Assembly (NCBI GenBank): GCA_964616985.1
Contig: CAZTVF010000014.1
Location: forward strand, 1-62,409
Reading direction: 5' to 3'
Source of the DNA: CAZTVF01 sp964616985
GTDB taxonomy: Bacteria > Planctomycetota > Phycisphaerae > SM23-33
DNA length: 62,409 nt
In this document: positions 50,363 through 61,490 of the stretch, in pieces
Position numbering within the stretch: position 1 is the stretch's first letter
Layout of the letters: every line of letters starts with the position of its first letter
Translations under genes and position numbers: made by a program
Notes under the pieces: model-generated
What the model saw: only the letters and a program-made list of their open reading frames with translations
What the model was told of the DNA's origin: nothing
Database searches by the model: none

Positions 50363-52501
50363 TTATTCCAGCGTCAGCGTGCCGAATCGCATCGCCGAGT
50401 GATACAGCTTGGGCCAAGGCATCATCGCGCCGGTGTTGCGATCGCGCCCGGCCGTGATCCATTCGGAATTTTCGCACTCCGCCACCACGTATCGCTCCAT
50501 CTGCAGGCCCATCTTCAGGCCGGCCTTGGGCTCCTGTCCCAGGGACTTCCACGGGATGGCGATTTGGGCCGTCCAGAAGCCGTCGGCCTCGCCGGCCTTG
50601 ACCGTCGCCTCGCTGGACCACTTCTTGTCCATCGCCCGCTGCACGGCCAGCATGTCCTGGTTCTCGAGCTTGGGGCCGTCGATCGAATCGTTGAAGCAGT
50701 TCGCGTCGAGCACCAGGCCCTTGGGATTGACGGTGACGCGGACATAATTCCGCTTGTCGAGCTTGGTGTCGATCATCACTTCCACGAAGTCGCCGCTGAG
50801 GATCTTGTCGTCATCGTTCTTCTCGCCCGCGGGCGTGATCTTGGCCTTCTGCCGGCAGATCACGGTGACGTAGAGGTTCTTGTCGTCATACGAGAACCGC
50901 GCCTCGGTGGGGTTGGGGCTGGTGCGGTAGCTGTGCACGGTGGTGAAGTTTGACTCCGCCGGCCACAGGGCCGCTCCCTTGGCCTGGAGGCAGGCCTTTG
51001 CCTCGCGGGGCGCCTTGACCGGCGTGTTCCACGACCAGTCATCGGTGCGGAAGGGCGAGGCGGGGATGCCGTTGGCGCCGTAGAGGTTGTACGCGCAGGT
51101 CTCGGTGAAGACGTACCGCACCGCGGCGGGCTTGGGCACGGCCTCGCTCCAGACGACGACGCTGTTGCCGTCGATCTTCGCCTGGGCCCAGACGAAGTGC
51201 CGGTCCTCGCCGGCGATGGTGAAGCCCTTGATCTCGCCGCCGCCCTGCACCACCAGGCCCTCGCCCGTCTGCGTGAAGTGCACGCGCGCCTTCTCGCCCT
51301 CGACCTTCATCGAGTCATACAGCGGGCCGGTGTAGGCCGCCATCTTCTGGCCGTACGCGATCGCGCGGGCCGCCTGGGCGGTCCGCTCGCCCACGGGCAG
51401 CTTCACCTTGGGGTGAATGTCGTTCTCGCCCAGGTCCAGCGTGATGGCCAGTCCGACGCCCGGCATCTTGACCGACTGCAGCTGCGCCTCCTGCACGAGC
51501 TTCCACGGGTACACTTCCTTGGGCACAGCCGGCGAGGTGACCTTGGGGTTATCCGGCAGCTGGATGGTGATGAACGCCAGGTCCTTGCCGAAGTGCTTGC
51601 GCCAATCGTTGATCAGCGCGGGCAGGGCCTTGTAGTACCGTTGCGCGACGGCCAGGCCCCACGCGTCGCTCTCGCCCTGGTACCAGATGGCGCCCTTCAT
51701 GCCGAAGCCCTCCATCGGGGCCAGGTGCTTGGCGTACAGCGCGCCGGGGGCCGAGCCGTAGTCGGCCGGCAGCGGCTTGACGGGCTTGGCGTCCTTGGGG
51801 GCGGCATCGTAGGCGGCCTGCAGCTGCGGCTGCCTCTGCAGGTACGCGTTCCATGCGTCGAGCACCTGCGTCTTGAGTTCAGGATCCGCCGCGATGCCCT
51901 CGGTGCTGACCCACGCGTCGATGGGCGTGCCGCCGATGCCGTTGATCACCAGGCCCACGGGAACCTTGAGATCCTCGCTGAGCTTGCGGCCGAAGAAGAA
52001 GGCGACGGCCGAGAACTGGGCCGCGTTGTTGGGATCGCACTGCACCCACTTATTGGCCTTGGGGCCGCTGCCCCAGTTCTTGGCGATGATCATGCGGAGG
52101 TGGGGGAGGTTGGCGGCCGCGATGGCCTCGGGCCCGCCGATGGCGTCCTTGAGGCCGAACTGCATGTTCGACTGCCCCGAGCACATCCACACCTCGCCGA
52201 TCATGACGTTGGCCAGCTTGATCGCGGGGTCACCGGCCACCACTAGTTCGTGCGGCCCGCCCGCATCGGGCAGGTCGAGCCTGGCGACCCACTTGCCGTC
52301 GGCGCCGGCCGTGGCGACGGCTTCCTTGCCGGCCACCTTGACGGTGACCTTCTCGCCCGCCGCGGCCGTGCCGAAGATCGGTGTGCCCTTGCCGCGTTGG
52401 AGGACCATATTGTCGGTGAAGATCACGTTGAGTTTGACGTCGGCCATGGCGTAAGAACTCCCGATGAGTGTGACGAAGAGGACAGCGAGGGCATGTTTCA
52501 T
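50363..52501 (-). CDS. Secreted sialate O-acetylesterase-type enzyme with C-terminal CBM9-like domain
   Basis: The 712-residue protein has a signal peptide (KHALAVLFVTLIGSSYAMA), an N-terminal beta-sandwich (VIFTDNMVLQRGKGTPIFG) and a SASA/SGNH domain. The latter shows GEVWMCSGQSNMQF carrying the nucleophile Ser, GLVINGIGGTPIDAW, WYQGESDAW and GENDIHPKVK with the Asp-His pair. The last 190 residues look like a CBM9/DOMON-type domain (ARFSYDDKNLYVTVICRQK). It removes O-acetyl groups from sialic acid or, more often in this group, from plant or algal polysaccharides. It ends in a clear terminator. Confidence 0.88.
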   Translation of the reverse strand: MKHALAVLFVTLIGSSYAMADVKLNVIFTDNMVLQRGKGTPIFGTAAAGEKVTVKVAGKEAVATAGADGKWVARLDLPDAGGPHELVVAGDPAIKLANVMIGEVWMCSGQSNMQFGLKDAIGGPEAIAAANLPHLRMIIAKNWGSGPKANKWVQCDPNNAAQFSAVAFFFGRKLSEDLKVPVGLVINGIGGTPIDAWVSTEGIAADPELKTQVLDAWNAYLQRQPQLQAAYDAAPKDAKPVKPLPADYGSAPGALYAKHLAPMEGFGMKGAIWYQGESDAWGLAVAQRYYKALPALINDWRKHFGKDLAFITIQLPDNPKVTSPAVPKEVYPWKLVQEAQLQSVKMPGVGLAITLDLGENDIHPKVKLPVGERTAQAARAIAYGQKMAAYTGPLYDSMKVEGEKARVHFTQTGEGLVVQGGGEIKGFTIAGEDRHFVWAQAKIDGNSVVVWSEAVPKPAAVRYVFTETCAYNLYGANGIPASPFRTDDWSWNTPVKAPREAKACLQAKGAALWPAESNFTTVHSYRTSPNPTEARFSYDDKNLYVTVICRQKAKITPAGEKNDDDKILSGDFVEVMIDTKLDKRNYVRVTVNPKGLVLDANCFNDSIDGPKLENQDMLAVQRAMDKKWSSEATVKAGEADGFWTAQIAIPWKSLGQEPKAGLKMGLQMERYVVAECENSEWITAGRDRNTGAMMPWPKLYHSAMRFGTLTLE

Positions 52502-52631
52502 GGTTGGTTCCTTGTGTGGTCTACGTTATTGAACCCAGCCGGCGGCGCTGAGGCTCGTTGTTCGCCGGATCGCATCATTCCGCGTGCATCGCCATCCTGC
52601 TGGCGGCATGCGACCGTTGACACGTCAGGCG

Positions 52632-53516
52632 ATGAGGCTTATTGTCGCCCTCATGAAACGTCTCCACGGCATTGCCCTGATCCTGCTGATTGCGGCCGCC
52701 GCCGCTGCGCCCTCGTGCTCCAAATCACCCGGGCCGCAGCGAGCGACGTCGCAGGCCATGATCGTCTCGCTGGCCCCCAGCGTCACGGAAATTCTGTTTG
52801 AACTCGGCACGGGCGACCGCGTCGTCGGCGCGACGAAATATTGCGACTACCCCCAGGCCGCCCTCGCCATCCCGCGCGTGGGCGAGTTGGGGCGGCCCAA
52901 CCTCGAGAAGGTTCTCGCCATCCGCCCGCAGATGGTGATCACGACCCCGATGGAGCGGCCGGAGTATGCCGAGCAGTTCCGCCAGGCCGGCATCGAGATG
53001 GTCGTGGTGCGGACCGAGACGATGAAGGAATTGCTCGCGGCGATCGAGCAGATCGGCCAGGCGGTCGGGCGGGCCGAGGGGGCCAAGGCCATCGTCGCGC
53101 GGATGCAGGGCGAGTTTGATGCGGCGGCCTCGCGGTTCAAGGACGTGCCCGCCGCCAAGCGCCCGCGGGTGTACTTCGAAATCTCGGCCAACCCCATCTA
53201 CACGGTCGGGGGCGCGTCGTTTATCAACGATGTCATCTCGCTGGCCGGCGGGGTGAACGTCGCCGGCGACATGCCGCAGCCTTACCCCAAGGTCAGCGGC
53301 GAGACGATCATCGACTGGAACCCCGACGTCATCGTGCTGGGCTACATGACGCCGGGCTCGAAGGAGTCGCTGGGCCAGCGGATCGGCTGGGGCGGCGTGG
53401 CCGCGGTCAAGAACGGGCGAATCATCGACGACATCAACCCCGACCTGCTGCTTCGCTCGGGCCCGCGCCTGGCCCAGGGCGTGCGCGAGCTGTCGAAGCG
53501 GCTGTATCCCGGATGA
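52632..53516 (+). CDS. btuF: ABC transporter substrate-binding lipoprotein, cobalamin/heme type
   Basis: The 294-residue protein has a lipoprotein-like signal (LHGIALILLIAAAAAAPSCS). It follows with a helical-backbone periplasmic-binding fold, showing the BtuF signatures VSLAPSVTEILFELGTGDRV, CDYPQAA and VGELGRPNLEKVLAIRPQMV. It likely binds vitamin B12, though heme or a siderophore is possible. The stop overlaps the permease start (ATGA). MRLIVALM was used as start; the ATG at 52653 is nearly as likely. No riboswitch is seen in the 130 bp upstream, which is unusual for B12 uptake genes. TTGACA at about 52617 is a possible -35. Confidence 0.82.
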   Translation: MRLIVALMKRLHGIALILLIAAAAAAPSCSKSPGPQRATSQAMIVSLAPSVTEILFELGTGDRVVGATKYCDYPQAALAIPRVGELGRPNLEKVLAIRPQMVITTPMERPEYAEQFRQAGIEMVVVRTETMKELLAAIEQIGQAVGRAEGAKAIVARMQGEFDAAASRFKDVPAAKRPRVYFEISANPIYTVGGASFINDVISLAGGVNVAGDMPQPYPKVSGETIIDWNPDVIVLGYMTPGSKESLGQRIGWGGVAAVKNGRIIDDINPDLLLRSGPRLAQGVRELSKRLYPG

Positions 53517-54490
53517 GCATCCACGGCATGAAAACCTGGCGGCTGTGCCTGCTGCTGTCGCTGGTGCTGGTGGCGGCGTGTGCGGCGGGGCTGTATTTCG
53601 GCTCCTCGCGTCTGCCGCTGGAGGAGATTTTCTCCCCCGGGCGCGGGCAGCTGCGGCTCGCACGGGTGCTGCTGGCAATGACGGTGGGGGCGGCCTTGTC
53701 GGTGGCGGGAGTGATCTTTCAGGCCCTGCTGCGCAACCCCCTGGCCGAGCCGTACGTGCTGGGCGTTTCGTCCGGCGCGGGACTGGCGGCCGCGGCGACG
53801 ATCGTGCTGGGCATTGCCGCGGCGGGGGCCTGGACGCTGCCGGCGATGGCGTTCGTCGGCGCGATGGGCACCATGTTCGTCGTCTACGCCATCGCCCGCG
53901 GGGCTCGCGGCGCGGTGCCGATCCACACGCTGCTGCTGTCGGGCGTGGTCGTGGGCTCGGTGCTGGGCAGCATGCTGATGTTCCTGGTGAGCACCGCCCC
54001 CAACGACAAGCTCCACAACGTCATGTGGTGGCTGATGGGCGGGCTGGAGATTTTCGACTGGCAGCTGCTGGGCACGGTGGCGGCGGTGGTGGCGTGCGGC
54101 ATCGCCCTGACGATCCTGTTCGCCCGCGACCTCAACGTGATGGTGCTGGGCGAGGAGTCGGCCGCCCACCTGGGCCTGCACGTCGAGCACGCCAAGAAGA
54201 TGTTCGTGCTGATCGCCTCGCTGATGACCGGCGCGGCGGTGTCGGCCTGCGGGCTGGTGGGGTTCGTCGGCCTGATCGTGCCCCACTCGATGCGCCTGGC
54301 GATCGGGCCCGATCATCGCCGCCTGGTGCCCGCCTCGGCCCTGGCCGGCGCGGCCTTCCTTGTCCTGGCCGACACGTTCGCAAGGTCGGTCATGACGACG
54401 GAGATCCCCATCGGCGTGATCACCGCCTTCATCGGCGGCCCGTTTTTCCTGTTCCTGCTGAAGCGAGGGCCCGGAGGCATCCGCGCATGA
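53513..54490 (+). CDS. btuC: BtuC/FecCD-type ABC transporter permease
   Basis: The 325-residue protein has about ten membrane helices. It carries the FecCD signatures QALLRNPLAEPYVLGVSSGAG, LSGVVVGSV, NVMWWLMGGL and CGLVGFVGLIVPHSMRLAIG. It is the inner-membrane channel for B12 or a ferric chelate. It is coupled by 4-bp overlaps to the binding-protein gene before it and to the ATPase gene after it. Confidence 0.92.
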   Translation: MSIHGMKTWRLCLLLSLVLVAACAAGLYFGSSRLPLEEIFSPGRGQLRLARVLLAMTVGAALSVAGVIFQALLRNPLAEPYVLGVSSGAGLAAAATIVLGIAAAGAWTLPAMAFVGAMGTMFVVYAIARGARGAVPIHTLLLSGVVVGSVLGSMLMFLVSTAPNDKLHNVMWWLMGGLEIFDWQLLGTVAAVVACGIALTILFARDLNVMVLGEESAAHLGLHVEHAKKMFVLIASLMTGAAVSACGLVGFVGLIVPHSMRLAIGPDHRRLVPASALAGAAFLVLADTFARSVMTTEIPIGVITAFIGGPFFLFLLKRGPGGIRA

Positions 54491-55275
54491 TTTCGATCCG
54501 CGACATCGTGGCCGGTTACGGCGAGCACGTCGTGCTCGACGGCGTGAGCCTGGAGGTGCAGCGCGGCGAGTTCATCGGGCTCATCGGCCCCAACGGCTGC
54601 GGCAAGACGACGCTGATGCGCGTGATCAGCGGCGTGCTGCCCGCCCGCAGCGGGGCGGTGCAGATGGAAGGCCGGGACGTGCGGCAGTTCAAGCGGCGCG
54701 AGCTGGCCCGCTCGATGGCCGTGCTGTCGCAGGACCTCGGGGCCGATCTGTCCTTCACCGTGCGCGAGATCGCCCTGATGGGCCGCGCGCCTCACCTGTC
54801 GCGCATCGGCGTCGAGACCCGCGGCGACCGCAACATCGCCGAACAGGCCATGGTGGTGGCCGACATCTGGCACCTGGCCGATCAGCCCGTCAACCGCATT
54901 TCCGGCGGCGAGCGTCAACGGGCGTTCTTCGCCATGTGCCTCGCCCAGCAGCCCCGCGTGCTGCTGCTCGACGAGCCCATGAGCCACCTCGACATCGGCC
55001 ACCAGATCACGATGCTCGAACTCATCCGCGGCCTCAACCGCTCCGAAGGCCTGACCGTGATGGCCGTGTTCCACGACCTCAACCTCGCGGCCGAGTATTG
55101 CGACCGCCTGATGGTGCTGCACCGGGGAAAGGTGCAGGCCCTTGGCCCCGCCCGCGACGTCGTCACCCCCGACATGATCCGCCGCGTCTACGACGCCCAG
55201 GTCGACGTCGAACCCAACCGCAAGAGCGGCAAGCCCTTCGTCGTCGTGACCGCCAAAGACCTCAACGGGGGTTGA
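54487..55275 (+). CDS. btuD: ABC transporter ATPase, BtuD/FecE type
   Basis: The 262-residue ATPase has Walker A GPNGCGKTT, signature RISGGERQRAFFAMCLAQQ, Walker B VLLLDEPMSHLDIGH and the H-loop VFHDLNLAAEYCDR. It powers the FecCD-type permease encoded just before it and completes a btuFCD operon. The ATG overlaps the permease stop. Confidence 0.92.
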   Translation: MISIRDIVAGYGEHVVLDGVSLEVQRGEFIGLIGPNGCGKTTLMRVISGVLPARSGAVQMEGRDVRQFKRRELARSMAVLSQDLGADLSFTVREIALMGRAPHLSRIGVETRGDRNIAEQAMVVADIWHLADQPVNRISGGERQRAFFAMCLAQQPRVLLLDEPMSHLDIGHQITMLELIRGLNRSEGLTVMAVFHDLNLAAEYCDRLMVLHRGKVQALGPARDVVTPDMIRRVYDAQVDVEPNRKSGKPFVVVTAKDLNGG

Positions 55276-55505
55276 AGACCTGATGCGCCGGTCTGAACGC
55301 GGGAGAATCTGAAGCAGTCTTAGGGCGGATTCGTCGCGACAGCCTGATCGCCGGGCTCTGCGCGACAACCTGAACGTAGATGTCTCGGTATGGCAGCCTT
55401 TCAGGCTGCTGAAGGCGGCGAGCGATGCGGCCACCCGGGGCGTCGCTGCGATCAGCCTGGGCTACAGGATGGCAGCCTTTGCGGCCGCTGCGGATCAGAC
55501 GGCGA

Positions 55506-55823
55506 TCACTCGGATGTCTTCTCGGCCACGGCCTCGGCCTCAGGGTGGCGTTTGGCGATGATGAGGTTGCGAACGTAGAGGAAGATGTTCAGCGAGTAGG
55601 CCATGATGAACACGGGGTCCACCTTGTGCACGGCGTAGGATAGCACCAGCACCGTGCCCCCCAGCGAGAGGTACCAGAACGCGATGGGCACGACGGTCCG
55701 CTTCTGCCGCTCCGACGCCAGCCACTGCACCACAAAGCGGAGGAAGAAGATGAACTGCCCCACGAAACCGACCGTGACCCAGATGGCCTCGGCGAGATTG
55801 TCCGGCCAGAAGGTGGCGAGCAT
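55506..55823 (-). CDS. LAB_N (lipid-A-disaccharide synthase N-terminal) membrane protein
   Basis: The 105-residue protein has three membrane helices and the LAB_N signature region (GFVGQFIFFLRFVVQWLASERQ, VPIAFWYLSLGGTVLVLSYA, DPVFIMAYSLNIFLYVRNL). Stand-alone LAB_N proteins often sit beside GT2 glycosyltransferases and ChbG/HpnK deacetylases in glycolipid or lipid-A-modification loci, as here. The protein may flip or present a lipid-linked sugar; its exact function is unknown. It is divergent from the deacetylase gene. Confidence 0.88.
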   Translation of the reverse strand: MLATFWPDNLAEAIWVTVGFVGQFIFFLRFVVQWLASERQKRTVVPIAFWYLSLGGTVLVLSYAVHKVDPVFIMAYSLNIFLYVRNLIIAKRHPEAEAVAEKTSE

Positions 55824-55896
55824 GAGAATCCTTTCGTTCGTCGCGATCCGTGCGGGCAGAAAACGGCGTTCGCTTTCGGCCGGCGGCGGGGGTCAT

Positions 55897-55902
55897 TATA
55901 AT
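55897..55902 (+). promoter_or_regulatory. TATAAT box 9 bases before the ChbG/HpnK gene
   Basis: TATAAT, CACGACCGC, ATG. The transcription start is predicted within 1-3 bases of the start codon, which suggests a leaderless mRNA. No Shine-Dalgarno site is visible. Confidence 0.55.
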
Positions 55903-55911
55903 CACGACCGC

Positions 55912-56760
55912 ATGGAAGAGGCGAGAAGACAAAAACGGGTCATCATCAACGCCGACGACTTCGGCTTCACGGCCGGCATCACCGAGGGCATCTTGCGCGC
56001 CCACCGGGAGGGCGTGGTGACCTCGACGACGGTGGCGGCCAACATGCCCGCGGCCGCCGAGGCGGTCCGGCGGCTGGCCGAGGCCCCCTCCCTGGGCGTG
56101 GGGGTGCATTTGAACGTGTCGCAGGGGCCGCCGTTGTCCAAGGCGGGCCAGCGGCTCGCCGGCCCCGACGGTCTGATGCGGCGCACGGCCATGGGCGTGA
56201 TCGTCGACTGCGTCCGCCGGCCCTGGATTCTGCGGGCGATCGAGGCGGAATTCGAGGCCCAGATCCAGTGGGTGCTGGACCATGGCATCCGCCCGACGCA
56301 CCTGGACAGCCACCGCCACGCCCACGCATTCGGGCCGATTTTCGCGCGTGTAGCGAGGCTCGCGCGGCGGTATCATGTCCGCTTCGTTCGCTGGCACCGC
56401 GAGGCGCTGGGGCCCGGCTGGCCTGCGGCGCCGGCCAAGCAGACGCGGAACCGCCGAGTGCTGGACGCCATGGGCTGGTTCAACAACCTGCTCGGCCGCG
56501 ACCTCCGCGGCACGGGGGGCACGTGGGGAATCGCCCACACAGGTTACCTCGACGCGGCGTGGCTGAAGCGGGCGGCCGAGCGGCTGCCCGTCGGCGTGAC
56601 GGAAATAATGACCCACCCGGGGCTGGTCGACGACCTGCCCGCGGACATGACGCGGCTGCTGGACAGCCGCAAGACCGAGCTGGCCGCCCTGTGCGACCCA
56701 GCCGTGAAGGAAGCGTTCGCCAAGCATGACATCGAACTCACACACTACGGGCGGCTGTGA
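55912..56760 (+). CDS. ChbG/HpnK (YdjC) family carbohydrate deacetylase
   Basis: The 282-residue protein begins with RVIINADDFGFTAGITEGI, where the Asp-Asp pair is the metal-binding/catalytic motif. It continues with GVGVHLNVSQGPPL, THLDSHRHAHAFGP (metal-binding His residues) and TEIMTHPGLVDD. The family removes N-acetyl groups from sugar units of chitooligosaccharides or of glycolipid precursors in hopanoid synthesis (HpnK). The neighbours, a LAB_N protein and a GT2 transferase, favour a glycolipid substrate. Its 3' end overlaps the GT2 gene by 35 bp. The start was set at the ATG next to the TATAAT box; the open frame runs further upstream without homology. Confidence 0.88.
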   Translation: MEEARRQKRVIINADDFGFTAGITEGILRAHREGVVTSTTVAANMPAAAEAVRRLAEAPSLGVGVHLNVSQGPPLSKAGQRLAGPDGLMRRTAMGVIVDCVRRPWILRAIEAEFEAQIQWVLDHGIRPTHLDSHRHAHAFGPIFARVARLARRYHVRFVRWHREALGPGWPAAPAKQTRNRRVLDAMGWFNNLLGRDLRGTGGTWGIAHTGYLDAAWLKRAAERLPVGVTEIMTHPGLVDDLPADMTRLLDSRKTELAALCDPAVKEAFAKHDIELTHYGRL

Positions 56761-57745
56761 CGCCGCGAGGCCGAAGTACTCCGTCGTCGTCCCGTTCTAC
56801 AACGAGCAGGACATCGCCGAGAAGCTCTGCGTCCGCATCGCCCGCGTGATGCGCCACATCGGCGGCTCGTACGAGCTCATCCTGGTCAACGACGGCAGCC
56901 GCGACGGCACGGCCGCGGTGCTGGAAAAGATTGCGCTGAGCGACCCGCACGTCACGTTCGTCGACCTCCGCCGCAATTTCGGCCAGACCACCGCCCTGCA
57001 GGCCGGGCTGGACCAGGCGTGCGGCGACGTGATCATCGCGATGGACGGCGACCTGCAGCACGACCCGTACGAGATCCCGCTGTTCATCAAGAAGATCGAC
57101 GAAGGGTTCGACATCGCCTCGGGGTGGCGCATCCGCCGCGGCGACAACTTCGTCATGCGCCGCCTGCCCTCGCGCATTGCCAACTGGCTGCTGGCCAAGG
57201 TGTCGGGCGTGAAGCTGCACGACTTCGGCACGACGTTCAAGGCCTACCGCCGCGAGGTGCTCGAGGGCGTGAGGCTCTACGGCGACATGCACCGTTTCGT
57301 CCCGGCCGTGTGCGCACGCCTGGGTGCCAAGATTTGCGAAGTGCCCATCAAGAACGTCCGCCGGGCAGCGGGCAAGAGCAACTACGGCATCGGGCGCACG
57401 TTCCGCGTGGCCCTGGACATCATGACCGTCCGCTTCCTCAGCCGCTACATGACGCGCCCGCTGCACTTCTTCGGCAAGTGGGGCGCCGTCAGCCTCGCCG
57501 GCGGCATGGGCATCCTGGGGTTCGGCTTCCTCCGCAAGCTCGTCAGCGTCTTCACGGGCAGCGACTACCATCTGTTCCAGGAGCACGGGCCGCTGATGGC
57601 GCTGGGCTTCATGCTGATGGTGGTCTCGCTGCTGTTCTTCGCCACGGGCCTGATGGGCGAGATGATGATGCGAATCTACTTCGAATCCACCCCCGCCCGC
57701 ACGTACGCCGTGAAGCGAACGGTCAAGAGCGGGAACCGTTCGTAA
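56726..57745 (+). CDS. GT2 glycosyltransferase with two C-terminal membrane helices (DPM1/ArnC/GtrB-like)
   Basis: The 339-residue protein has the GT2 core SVVVPFYNEQDIAE, LVNDGSRDGTAAVL and IIAMDGDLQHDPYEIP (the DxD-type site), followed by GTTFKAYRREVLEG. Two C-terminal membrane helices follow (about 250-275 and 290-315). This is the polyprenyl-phosphate sugar transferase architecture (GtrB, ArnC, dolichol-phosphate mannosyltransferase). It probably loads a sugar onto undecaprenyl phosphate, which the overlapping deacetylase gene product may then modify. The start lies within the end of the deacetylase gene and no other good start exists before the GT2 core. Confidence 0.88.
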   Translation: MTSNSHTTGGCDAARPKYSVVVPFYNEQDIAEKLCVRIARVMRHIGGSYELILVNDGSRDGTAAVLEKIALSDPHVTFVDLRRNFGQTTALQAGLDQACGDVIIAMDGDLQHDPYEIPLFIKKIDEGFDIASGWRIRRGDNFVMRRLPSRIANWLLAKVSGVKLHDFGTTFKAYRREVLEGVRLYGDMHRFVPAVCARLGAKICEVPIKNVRRAAGKSNYGIGRTFRVALDIMTVRFLSRYMTRPLHFFGKWGAVSLAGGMGILGFGFLRKLVSVFTGSDYHLFQEHGPLMALGFMLMVVSLLFFATGLMGEMMMRIYFESTPARTYAVKRTVKSGNRS

Positions 57746-58124
57746 TAATGTTCCACGGTTCGATCTGGGAGTAAGGGTTTGGCGGCGGCTTGCCGTTCGG
57801 CGCTGTTAGATCTGGGTGACGCTCTGGGGCTTTTACAGCGCCGAACGGCAAGCCGCCTCGCTTCAAATGGGGCAGCACCCATTCTTACACTCGTCCGTTG
57901 CGGCGTGACTTGACACGCGCATGAAAAGAGGTCGCTCGCGACCTTCTTTTCTTCGTATAAATTGCTGTAAAATCACACCGAAATCGTGGATAATCCCCCG
58001 TTCGGAATGGATGCGTCCTGTGGGCAGGAAGCCCAGCTTCCCCCCTTCGTGAATTGCCGTTTTGCGGCGGCCCCCGAAGGCGGCCGCGCTCAGACTGACT
58101 TGTCGTACCTGGGAGCAATAGATC
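57746..58124. repeat. Gene-free region before gyrA with inverted-repeat element copy 5
   Basis: Element copy 5 is at 57781-57858: arms GGCGGCTTGCCGTTCGGCGC and GCGCCGAACGGCAAGCCGCC are perfect. The next 250 bp include an AT-rich island (about 57940-57995) with TATAAA and GGATAAT strings that probably holds the gyrA promoter, though no well-spaced -35/-10 pair is clear. Confidence 0.7.
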
Positions 58125-61061
<2,937 letters not shown>

Positions 61062-61490
61062 GCAACGTAGTGCGCGGTGCCACCCCCAAACTCGTTTGGG
61101 GGTGCGAAGGCGGCACCGTGTCCGGTGGCGTCTGCCAGTCAAGGCCCCGCACCGCGTCGGTGATGGATGTCGTGGCTTTGTGCATTGCCGCAGGCAGGTC
61201 ACTGAACTGACCATGCCGAGGTCGTTGGCGCATGAAAGTCGGTGGTTGTTCTCACCCCCAAACGAGTTTGTGGGTGGCACCGATTTGCCTCGTTTGGCGG
61301 TGGCACCTGGCACCCTCTTTCGAAGCCAGATTCTTCTCCGTGCAATCCTTTAATCCCCTCAATCCCGCTCTTGGCCTTCCCATCTTCGCCCACGCCCGCG
61401 TATGCGCCCGACGCGCATCGGCGGACGCTGTTGCAAAACGGCCGAGGATTCGGTAGATTGCCCGCCTTAATTTCCCCCAAGGAGTCAGGA
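61062..61490. repeat. Gene-free region with composite repeat copy 3 and palindromes
   Basis: The CACCCCCAAAC palindrome occurs at 61081-61104 and, with one mismatch, at 61253-61276. A degenerate GTCACTGAACTGAC palindrome lies at 61195-61217, preceded by GCGTCGGTGATGGATGTCGT, which matches the middle of the composite repeat. Nothing else is recognised before the isocitrate dehydrogenase start. Confidence 0.7.
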
